32,836 bases of DNA from an uncultured Clostridia bacterium (GTDB lineage: Bacteria > Bacillota > Clostridia > TANB77 > CAG-508), in the NCBI GenBank assembly GCA_947594985.1, contig CANQEK010000005.1:1-32836 (forward strand). Direction: 5' to 3'. The position numbers were made by a program, and so were the translations under genes. Shown one piece after another: positions 14,438 to 22,919 of the stretch (the first letter of the stretch is position 1; each line of letters begins with the position of its first letter). The notes under the pieces were generated by a model. It was not told the origin of the DNA and did not search any database. It saw nothing but the letters and a program-made list of their open reading frames with translations.

Positions 14438-17400
14438 ATGAATAATGTAATTAAAAAAATCTGTATAAATTTACTATTAATACTTATGATATTAACCACT
14501 TTCTTCACATATATATCTATTGTTAATGCTTATGATGAGCAACAAATGCTTGGAAATATAGAAGGAAATTATAGTAATGAATATAATAAATATTTTGATG
14601 AAAATGGTATATTGAATATATTTCCAAATTTAACAATGAGAGGAAGAATTGAAAAAGAATCAAAATCTAATCATAGTGAAAATTTTGGTAATAATAGCTT
14701 TATAACACTTGATGATTTAAGAGGTGAATATGATATCTTATGTTCACAACATGGCGCAGATTTAACATCTATAAATGAAACTGAATTGCATAATGAGGGG
14801 GATACTAGATTGGGGATTTCTTTCCCTTATTTAAAAAAAGAAGATGAAGGCTGTAGTATAGAATCTATATACCAAAAATATAAAAACGAAGAAGGATTAG
14901 ACTCAAAGTTAAAACCTACAACAAATAATTCGTATTATGAAGAATATCAAGAAACTCTAGGTAGAAATTTATTTATTACAAAGATTAAAATAAATACCAG
15001 TAAAAGCATACCAGGCACAAAATATTACAACGATACTATAGCATTTTATCAAAAAGATGGTGGACCCCAAATAGCTACACCTAAAGAAGCATATATATTA
15101 GCTGAAATGGTTGATGAATATAAAATATCAACTCTAGCACAAAAGAAAGACTCTGAAGGTAAAATAATAGAAAGCAAAATAGATGACAAAAACACTAATG
15201 TACAATATGCTTGGTGGAATACTACAGCAGGTGGTCAAGGAGACAAAGAAGGAGGAGAAAATACAGATCTTTCTTTAGAAGCTGATGCATTTGAAGAATA
15301 CATAAAACAAGTTGCAGGGAAAGAAGATATTAAAGATTTAGAATACGAAGATAAAACTTTTATAGATGAAAATAAAAATGAAAGAAAAGTAGAAAATGCT
15401 TTTAAATTTAAGTATGAAGCAAAATGGAATGATACTCAACCAGAAGTTATGTGGGAAGAGTCTACACAAACTCTTTTAGTAGGACCATTTTCAATTTCAT
15501 ATTTTGGTGGAGAAAAACAAGAACATGGACAAAGAAAAACACAATTTGCTGGAATTGAAGGAATGGACCTTTATACGGATGCTAAAGAAGAAGCACTTGA
15601 TAGAACAGATTGGATGTTAGTATATTTAGATGGTGAAAGAACTGATTCTCAAGATCCAGAATATCCAAAGTCTAATGAAATGTTTTATATTAGAATATTG
15701 AATAAAGAAGTAATTGAAAATTCTACAAAAATTACTGATATAAAAACTCGTTTTAAATATATGAATGCAGCAGGAAGTTGTCAACAAATGAAAGGAACAT
15801 TTAATAGAGCAACATGGGATCCTAGTTTAACATTATTAAAATTAGAACCAATTAACTCTCAAATTGCAGCATTAGGTATAAACGGTATTAGATGGTATGA
15901 ATATGTTGAAATAAGTAGAAAATTAGACATAAATAAAGGTAAACTAGTAATAGAAAAACAACTAGTTGATGACCAAGGAAATCAAATTACAAATTTCGAT
16001 TCTGATGAATTTTTTGAATTTAAAGTAACTGTAAAAGGTGCTGAAAATTCATCAAATGAAGAAATATTAAAGGTAAAAGCTGGTGAAATAGTAGAATCTA
16101 AAGTATATTATTGGTTAGGAACAAAAGATGCTCCTAGCTATAAGATAGAAGAAATTAATATTCCAAAAGGATATGAACTATATAAGATTGAAAATGCAGA
16201 GGGAACACTAAATGGAATAAAAACTATTAAAATAATTGCAAAAAATAAAATTCCAGCTCCAAAAAAAGGAAAAATTGCAATAACTAAAAAAGTAAAAGAT
16301 TTAGGATTAGCAAATAGTAGTTTATCAGGAAAAGAATTCACATTTAACTTAAATATAACTGGAACATTTGAATACGATTTAGAAAATGATGGTTATAGAG
16401 AAACGTATAGTAATACAGACTTGGTTATACAAGTAACTGTAAAAGGTGGAGAAACATGGACTTCTAATGAAATTTTATGGTATGGAAAAGAATCTCCAAG
16501 ATATTCAGTAACTGAGCTACAAAATGATCCTAGTTTTCAGTTAATATCAATAACACCTTATAAAGGTATTATTGCAGAAAATCAAACAGTAAATGTAACA
16601 GCTATAAATGCTATAAAAATGCAGAAAGGTTCTATACGTATTATTAAAACTTTAGACGGCTCAACAAATCTTCCAAAAGAATATATTAACTCTTTGAAAT
16701 TTACTTTTGAAATAAAAGTAGGTGACTATGAGCCAGAAAGAATTGTATTATCAACACCGACAAGAAAAAATTCTGAAGGAAATTGGGTATGGGAAGGATA
16801 TTCAAGTGAGTATGTATGGGCTTATGGTAATTATCCAAATTATACAATTGAAGAAGTAGATGTTCCAGACGGAACAATTATTACTGATGATAAAGTTCAA
16901 AATGATGGTTTAATTCACGGTACACTAAAACCAGATGAAACTAATCAAAGTACTACTCAAGATAAACCTACTACTATTGTGATAGATGTTCCAATTACAA
17001 ACAAAGTAGAAGAAGAACATATAAAAAAACAAGGAAAACTACAAATAGTTAAAAAAGTAGATGCTAAAGATGGTGAATTACTTAACAAAACATATAAATT
17101 TGCAGTAATAGTAGAGGGAAAAAATTTTAGATATGTGTTAAGAGATAGCAATAATAATATTATATTTGAATCATCAAGGCTTAGTGGAACTTATCAAATT
17201 ACACCAAATGGAATAAAACCATTAAATGATTCTTCAAATTATGATAATGAAAATCTTATTCAAATTTCTATACCAGGATCAGATAATAATGATATAGTAA
17301 GTGCTACTTGGAAATCTGGAACCTTTGAATGGTACGGAGATGAAGCCCCAACTTATAAAGTAGAAGAATATCTTGTAGGAGAAGACATTGCCTCATCAGT

Positions 17401-20400
17401 AGAACCTTCAAGTGGTACTTTAGTTGATTATAGAGATATACCTTCTACAGATATAGCAAATTCCCCAAATATAGAAGAACCAACTGTAACAGTAACAGCT
17501 TGGAACAGAAAAGTTACACCTGATGAAAAAATAAAAGCTGGATATTTACATATTATTAAAACTTTGAATAATGCAGAAAATGTTTCAATAGATTATATTA
17601 AATCATTAGTATTCAAATTCAAAATTGAAGTTGAAGGGTACGAAGATACTATTGTTTCTTTAAGTCCTGAATATAATGATGTAACAAAATCATGGGTATG
17701 GGAATATACTTCTGGTAAATATTCTTGGAAAGGCGACCAAGCTCCAAAATATACAATAACAGAAATTGACCTTCCAGAAGGAATAGAACTTGACGATATA
17801 TCAGGAGATGGAAATAAAAATATAGATGAAAAATCTATTACTGGAAAATTAAAAGAAAATAATTCAGTAGAAATTTCTATTACAGAAGCTAATTTTGTCA
17901 ATAAAATGGAAAAACCACATATAGGACAGTTGAAAATAAAGAAAAATGTAGTAAATGGATCTTTAAATGGAAAAGAATTTGAATTTGATGTTACTTTAAA
18001 AGGTTCATTTGAATACGATAACAAAACTTATAGTAATACAGAATTAGTTATACCAATAACTGTAAAAGGTGGAGAAGAACCATGGGAATCTAAAGATATT
18101 TACTGGTATGGAGACCAAGCTCCAGAATATACAGTAAAAGAAAAAGATTCAGAAATAGCTAATAATGTTTCAATAGTAAATGGTAGTGGTGTAATAAAAG
18201 AAATAAAAGAAGAGGGAGAAGAAGGAAACGACGTTACAGTAGCTACTTTTACAAATAAAGCAAAATTAGTAGGTGGAAGATTATCTATTAGTAAAGTACT
18301 TTCAAGTGGTATAGGACCAACAAATGAAACCTTCTATTTTAAAGTAAAGGTAGGCGAAAATGACTCGTTTGTAGTTGGTATTAAACCAGGAGAAACTTAT
18401 GTTTCTGATTTATATAAATGGTGTTCTGGAGAGGAACCTCCAAGCTATACTGTTGAAGAAATAGATATACCAGATGGAATAGAAATTAAAGAAATACGCA
18501 ATAAAGAAGGAAAATTAGGTGAAGATTCAATAGTTACAGTTATTGCAGAAAACCAATATCAAGAACAGAAAAACCATAAAGGTCAATTTAATATTAAAAA
18601 AGTAGTATTAGATGAAAAATTAATAGATGCAGCACAATCACCAGAATTTACTTTAAAAGTTAGAATTGAGGGAGATTATTTCAAGATAGATGGTGAAAAT
18701 GAAGTATGTATTGGTAGTAAAGAATATCAAATCAAATTAAAAGGTGGTCAAACATATACATCACCAACAATTACATGGTATGGAAATAAAGCTCCAACAG
18801 TAACAGTTGAAGAAATTAATCTTGCAGAGGGTTGGAAAAATATAGGTATTTCTAATAATGGTGCTTCAATAGATGAAAATGGTAATTTAGAAATTATTGT
18901 AACAAATGAATTACCAGTTTATACTATTATTGATTTAACAACTAAACTTGCTGGTCAAGTTTGGGAAGATAAACCAGTAGATGAAAATGATAAAAATACA
19001 GAAAACTCTGTACCAAATGGATATATAGATGATTCTGAAAATGCTATTTCAGGTGTTGAAGTTTATGTATATAAAGTAATAACTGATGGTGAAGGAAAGA
19101 TAGTTAATAGAGAATTAGCAACTGTTTATAAAGATATAAATGGAACAGAATTATCTTTACCAATAGTAACAGGAGAAGATGGTACTTGGGAAGCTCCAAG
19201 AGTAAAAATCCCAACAGTAACTGATGAACAAAAAAATAATGGTTATAGAGCGTCATATGATGTTGATTTTGTATATGATGGTCAAACATATGAGCCAACA
19301 AAATTTTTAGAAAGGTCAGATGGAAATTCATCAGTCTTTATAAATTCTACAACAACTGATAAAGATCTCTTTGCAAGAGATTCTATGGCTTTAGATTGTG
19401 ATAGAGATATGGTAAATAATAGAATACAAACTGTAGCTGGAAAATCAGCTATAGATGGAAATGGCGTAACAATAGGTTCTGCTACAGGAATAGACGAAAA
19501 TAGTAAACAAATAGAAAATAATTTAACATATCAATTAAGTGGTGTATCAGATGGTAATTCTAAAGCAATATCAAAATTAATTACAACAGATGAAAATGGA
19601 GTAGCTTTAGAACTATTTAAAACAACAGCTAGAACATCTCAAGGTGGTTTAACATTCCCATTTGCACGTGATTCAGAAAATTGGAATGGTTATAGGTTAT
19701 ATAATGCTGATACGTCAATTACAGAACTTGGTGTAGAGCAAAAATATTATTATGAAGCAATATATAATTATTGTTTACACATTAATTTAGGTTTAGTAAG
19801 AAGACCAGATGCAGATTTAGGCTTAGCAAAAGATTTAGTTTCAGCTACAGTATCCTTAAAAGGTAAAGATTCATCAATAGAATATGCAGAAAAAAAATTT
19901 AATACATTGGCAGATAAAATAGCGGATAAAAATGGAGATGCATATACAATGGCTTTAACAGCTGGTAATCAGTCTATTTCATATTCATTAGGTTTATACA
20001 GTACAGATTATTATTATAGAGCTGAAATGTATTTATCAGATGTAGAATCAGACTTATATGATCAAATAATAGGTATAAATAGAGATATACCATTAGATAA
20101 TTTTTCTGAAATGGAAGTAGTATTAAAATATCAAATTGTTTTATATAATGAATCTGGTTCTTATATAGAAGAAATAAAATCTGTTAATGATTATTATGAT
20201 AGTTCTTTAGGCGAGCCAATAAGTGTAAAATTAAATGAAAATACGATAAGTTATCGTTCAGAAGCAAAAGATATAATAGGTTCTGATAAAGTAACATATA
20301 ATAAAATAGTATTTGACAATTTAAATGTCAAACTAGCAAGTGGAGAAAGAGCAACAATTGAAACAGAATTTAAAGTTAATAAGGCGACAATAGATGGTGT

Positions 20401-22576
20401 AAGAAATACAATAATTAGAGGAAAAAAATCTAATGTTGCAGAAATTGCAAGTTATTCAACATATTATCTAGACGGAAATATAGCAGGTAAAGTAGACAAA
20501 GATTCAGCTCCAGCAAACTTGAATATTGAAAATTATAATGAAAAATCATGGTACGAAGATGATACTGATTCTGCACCAGTATTGAACATAGAAGTTAAAA
20601 ATGGTGCTAGAGAAGTAAGTGGTCAAGTTTGGGAAGACAGAAAAGAAAATATGGGAAAAGAAAATATGGGAATCTTAGAAACTGAAGAAGCTTTAATAGG
20701 TGGATTAACAACAGAACTTGTTGAGAAAGTAAAAGTAGGTGAACAAGATTATGATTTCTTATGGCCAACCAATAAATCTCTTAACTGTTTAGGTGGAAAA
20801 TCAATGAAAGATTTAACTGGATTTGATAGTACAATTGAAACAGTTAGAGGAATAGATGATAAAAATAATGTTTCACCTGATGATATTATTGAGAATATTG
20901 GTTCATACAAATTTGAAGGTGCCCCTTCAGGAAATTATGTAGTAAGGTTCTTATATGGAAATGATAAGACTGAATTAGAAGATAATATAGGAATTACAGG
21001 ATCACCAAAAGCCTACAATAGTGATACTAAAAAGCAATATTCAGAAATTGATAAAATATTAACTGCAAATTATGATGGAGACCAATATGGAAAAACACCA
21101 GCAGTATATAATGGTCAAGATTATAAAACTACAATTTATCAACCTGATGCTGAACGAGGAAATCATGCAAGAGATAGTGAAATAAGAAGACTTGAAGTTA
21201 TGGCTAATTCACAAACAATTACAAATACAAATGCAAATGTATTAGCTACAGCAACAAAATATGAAGAAAATAGTAAACATACAGAATTATATAATGATTA
21301 CTATATGTTTGCAGATACAGAAATACTAAACTTGAGTCTAGAAAATGCATCAGATGATAATAAAATAACAAAATCAACTATAGATTGTGGTTTAGTTGAA
21401 AGACCAGAAAATAAAATAGTATTAGATAAAGAGATAAGTTCAATTAAATTAACAACAAATGATCAAAATGTTATTTTTGAAGCAAAATATGATATTGACT
21501 ACATAGTAAAAAATGATCTTCCTGAGGACAAAGTTGTAATTGCTAAAATTAATAACAAATATTTGTGTGCAGATATAAGTTTAAATTCTTCATCAATTGG
21601 AACAGACGTAATGCAAGCTTTAAATAGACAAGAAAATAAATTATCATATTCAAATGAAGAAAATAAAGGACAACAAAACTTTAGATTTATAAATGTAGAT
21701 GATACAATTCTTCAAGGTACAACAATTGAAATTAATTATCTACTTACAGCATTAAATGTTGGTGATAAAGATTACATAAGTAAAAATTTAAGAGATAATC
21801 CAGATATTAAAGCTGCACTAAATGATTTAGCTACGAACAAGAGAGATTTAGGTTATTATCTAGGAAAATATTATTATACTGGAGAAATAGACCTTGATCA
21901 TGATGATGTTGTTACAACAAAAGTATGTCAATTAGTTGATTATGTTGATAATAATGCAGTATTTACATCAACATATAATCAAGATAAAGACCACGCATGG
22001 AGAACTACAAATCTAACAGAATTAGCTGGAAATGGATATGCAGAACAAAGATTATTAGATAAAAATGTTTTACCAGAATATGAATTATTAGATAAAAATA
22101 GTCTGTTATATCAAACTTCACAAAACAATAACTTGATATTAAGTATTGATGATGGAGAGCAAAATTCAACCTTTGAAAAAGCTTTAAAACCAATAGAACT
22201 TAATGATACTGAAATAACGAATAAGGAGGATGACTATTATAAATCACAGATTGCACTAACTATAACTAAAACAGTATCAGCACAAGATGACGCTAATAAT
22301 TTAACATATGACAATATTGCAGAGATTGTAAAATATGAAAATTTAGTTGGTAGAAGAGATGTAATTTCAATACCAGGTAATGCTAATCCAAGACATGGTG
22401 AATTTGTTGAATCTCTAAATGAACCAGATACAAGTGCAACAGAGCTTATAACCTTTGTTCCACCAACTGGTCTTGAGACAGGAAGTACTATAATAATTCA
22501 AATATTAATAGTTACATTAGCAGCTTTAGTTATAATTACAGTAGGTGTTGTAGTTATCAAGAAAAAAGTTTTATAG
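14438..22576 (+). CDS. giant surface protein 2: thioester-type adhesin with CnaB modules and VPPTG signal
   Basis: A 2712-residue protein. ATG 14438 follows AGGGGGTG, 1 nt after the previous stop; an in-frame TTG at 14405 lacks a site. Signal peptide about 1-31, cleaved after VNA. The N-terminal domain (about 35-490) has Cys102 in LCSQHG and Gln256 in VQYAWWN, resembling the Cys and Gln that form an internal thioester in TQXA/TED adhesins; the 154-residue spacing fits. Residues 501-1493 are eight CnaB-like modules, each with Lys, Glu and Asn at the positions used for isopeptide bonds. Two SdrD-B-like units (from 1505 and 2061), each followed by a GLV-R/E-RP element (1785, 2318), form an internal duplication. 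VPPTG (2674-2678), a hydrophobic helix and KKK make a sortase sorting signal. Predicted role: covalently reactive, wall-attached adhesin. No sortase gene is in view. Confidence 0.88.
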   Translation: MNNVIKKICINLLLILMILTTFFTYISIVNAYDEQQMLGNIEGNYSNEYNKYFDENGILNIFPNLTMRGRIEKESKSNHSENFGNNSFITLDDLRGEYDILCSQHGADLTSINETELHNEGDTRLGISFPYLKKEDEGCSIESIYQKYKNEEGLDSKLKPTTNNSYYEEYQETLGRNLFITKIKINTSKSIPGTKYYNDTIAFYQKDGGPQIATPKEAYILAEMVDEYKISTLAQKKDSEGKIIESKIDDKNTNVQYAWWNTTAGGQGDKEGGENTDLSLEADAFEEYIKQVAGKEDIKDLEYEDKTFIDENKNERKVENAFKFKYEAKWNDTQPEVMWEESTQTLLVGPFSISYFGGEKQEHGQRKTQFAGIEGMDLYTDAKEEALDRTDWMLVYLDGERTDSQDPEYPKSNEMFYIRILNKEVIENSTKITDIKTRFKYMNAAGSCQQMKGTFNRATWDPSLTLLKLEPINSQIAALGINGIRWYEYVEISRKLDINKGKLVIEKQLVDDQGNQITNFDSDEFFEFKVTVKGAENSSNEEILKVKAGEIVESKVYYWLGTKDAPSYKIEEINIPKGYELYKIENAEGTLNGIKTIKIIAKNKIPAPKKGKIAITKKVKDLGLANSSLSGKEFTFNLNITGTFEYDLENDGYRETYSNTDLVIQVTVKGGETWTSNEILWYGKESPRYSVTELQNDPSFQLISITPYKGIIAENQTVNVTAINAIKMQKGSIRIIKTLDGSTNLPKEYINSLKFTFEIKVGDYEPERIVLSTPTRKNSEGNWVWEGYSSEYVWAYGNYPNYTIEEVDVPDGTIITDDKVQNDGLIHGTLKPDETNQSTTQDKPTTIVIDVPITNKVEEEHIKKQGKLQIVKKVDAKDGELLNKTYKFAVIVEGKNFRYVLRDSNNNIIFESSRLSGTYQITPNGIKPLNDSSNYDNENLIQISIPGSDNNDIVSATWKSGTFEWYGDEAPTYKVEEYLVGEDIASSVEPSSGTLVDYRDIPSTDIANSPNIEEPTVTVTAWNRKVTPDEKIKAGYLHIIKTLNNAENVSIDYIKSLVFKFKIEVEGYEDTIVSLSPEYNDVTKSWVWEYTSGKYSWKGDQAPKYTITEIDLPEGIELDDISGDGNKNIDEKSITGKLKENNSVEISITEANFVNKMEKPHIGQLKIKKNVVNGSLNGKEFEFDVTLKGSFEYDNKTYSNTELVIPITVKGGEEPWESKDIYWYGDQAPEYTVKEKDSEIANNVSIVNGSGVIKEIKEEGEEGNDVTVATFTNKAKLVGGRLSISKVLSSGIGPTNETFYFKVKVGENDSFVVGIKPGETYVSDLYKWCSGEEPPSYTVEEIDIPDGIEIKEIRNKEGKLGEDSIVTVIAENQYQEQKNHKGQFNIKKVVLDEKLIDAAQSPEFTLKVRIEGDYFKIDGENEVCIGSKEYQIKLKGGQTYTSPTITWYGNKAPTVTVEEINLAEGWKNIGISNNGASIDENGNLEIIVTNELPVYTIIDLTTKLAGQVWEDKPVDENDKNTENSVPNGYIDDSENAISGVEVYVYKVITDGEGKIVNRELATVYKDINGTELSLPIVTGEDGTWEAPRVKIPTVTDEQKNNGYRASYDVDFVYDGQTYEPTKFLERSDGNSSVFINSTTTDKDLFARDSMALDCDRDMVNNRIQTVAGKSAIDGNGVTIGSATGIDENSKQIENNLTYQLSGVSDGNSKAISKLITTDENGVALELFKTTARTSQGGLTFPFARDSENWNGYRLYNADTSITELGVEQKYYYEAIYNYCLHINLGLVRRPDADLGLAKDLVSATVSLKGKDSSIEYAEKKFNTLADKIADKNGDAYTMALTAGNQSISYSLGLYSTDYYYRAEMYLSDVESDLYDQIIGINRDIPLDNFSEMEVVLKYQIVLYNESGSYIEEIKSVNDYYDSSLGEPISVKLNENTISYRSEAKDIIGSDKVTYNKIVFDNLNVKLASGERATIETEFKVNKATIDGVRNTIIRGKKSNVAEIASYSTYYLDGNIAGKVDKDSAPANLNIENYNEKSWYEDDTDSAPVLNIEVKNGAREVSGQVWEDRKENMGKENMGILETEEALIGGLTTELVEKVKVGEQDYDFLWPTNKSLNCLGGKSMKDLTGFDSTIETVRGIDDKNNVSPDDIIENIGSYKFEGAPSGNYVVRFLYGNDKTELEDNIGITGSPKAYNSDTKKQYSEIDKILTANYDGDQYGKTPAVYNGQDYKTTIYQPDAERGNHARDSEIRRLEVMANSQTITNTNANVLATATKYEENSKHTELYNDYYMFADTEILNLSLENASDDNKITKSTIDCGLVERPENKIVLDKEISSIKLTTNDQNVIFEAKYDIDYIVKNDLPEDKVVIAKINNKYLCADISLNSSSIGTDVMQALNRQENKLSYSNEENKGQQNFRFINVDDTILQGTTIEINYLLTALNVGDKDYISKNLRDNPDIKAALNDLATNKRDLGYYLGKYYYTGEIDLDHDDVVTTKVCQLVDYVDNNAVFTSTYNQDKDHAWRTTNLTELAGNGYAEQRLLDKNVLPEYELLDKNSLLYQTSQNNNLILSIDDGEQNSTFEKALKPIELNDTEITNKEDDYYKSQIALTITKTVSAQDDANNLTYDNIAEIVKYENLVGRRDVISIPGNANPRHGEFVESLNEPDTSATELITFVPPTGLETGSTIIIQILIVTLAALVIITVGVVVIKKKVL
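15938..18916 (+). repeat. eight tandem CnaB-like modules in giant protein 2
   Basis: Divergent protein-level repeats of roughly 110-140 residues, each opening with G-x-L-x-I-x-K, containing an aromatic-rich W-Y-G-x-x-A-P-x-Y-x-V-x-E motif, and closing with an Asn in a V/I-x-x-N-K-like strand. Openings: GKLVIEKQ, GKIAITKK, GSIRIIKT, GKLQIVKK, GYLHIIKT, GQLKIKKN, GRLSISKV and GQFNIKKV. DNA identity between copies is low, so they are old duplications. Confidence 0.85.
18950..22400 (+). repeat. two-copy SdrD-B plus spacer duplication in giant protein 2
   Basis: Copy 1 starts AGQVWEDK (residue 1505) and copy 2 SGQVWEDR (2061). Each then carries an ARDS motif (FARDSMALDCDRD and NHARDSEIRRLEV) and a GLV(R/E)RP motif (1785 and 2318), followed by a second beta domain opening with a Leu-x-Lys stretch. 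Order is conserved and spacing similar (280 and 256 residues), so the whole unit was duplicated. Confidence 0.75.
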
Positions 22577-22606
22577 TATAAAATCACTAGAATAAGAAAT
22601 TAAAAT

Positions 22607-22669
22607 AAAATGAATCCTCTTTGTTAGACGCAAAGTTTAACAAAGAGGGTTCATTTTGTTATTTATTTT
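22607..22669 (+). terminator. terminator after giant gene 2
   Basis: A 20-bp stem (22607-22626 with 22638-22657) with one G-U pair and an 11-nt loop, starting 31 nt after the stop, followed by GTTATTTATTTTT. It separates giant gene 3 into its own transcription unit, unless readthrough occurs. Confidence 0.85.
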
Positions 22670-22670
22670 T

Positions 22671-22919
22671 GTTGATAAAAATATAGTTCCCTAGGTAATT
22701 AGAAGATTAAATTACAGTAATATTTCAAGAGTTTAAAAAATTTAATAAAACTGTTATGGAAACTTATATAAATTGCAAAAAAATTAAAACTGTATTTTCC
22801 CTAAAAAAACGGTAAAAACCATTGATAATTGTTAATTTGTTGTTATTTACTTTATTAAATTTATGTGTATAAAATAGTATTGGATAACTATGATTTAAAT
22901 TTTTATGGGAGAAAGAAAG
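22671..22919 (+). promoter_or_regulatory. upstream region of giant gene 3
   Basis: About 250 nt of AT-rich sequence. The best -10 is TATAAA at 22868-22873, without a clear -35 at 17 nt, so the promoter call is weak. GGGAG (22908-22912) is the likely ribosome-binding site, 7-8 nt before the start. No RNA gene was recognised. ATGGAAA and TTTTCC recall a similar pair in the leader of giant gene 1, but the rest does not match. Confidence 0.35.
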
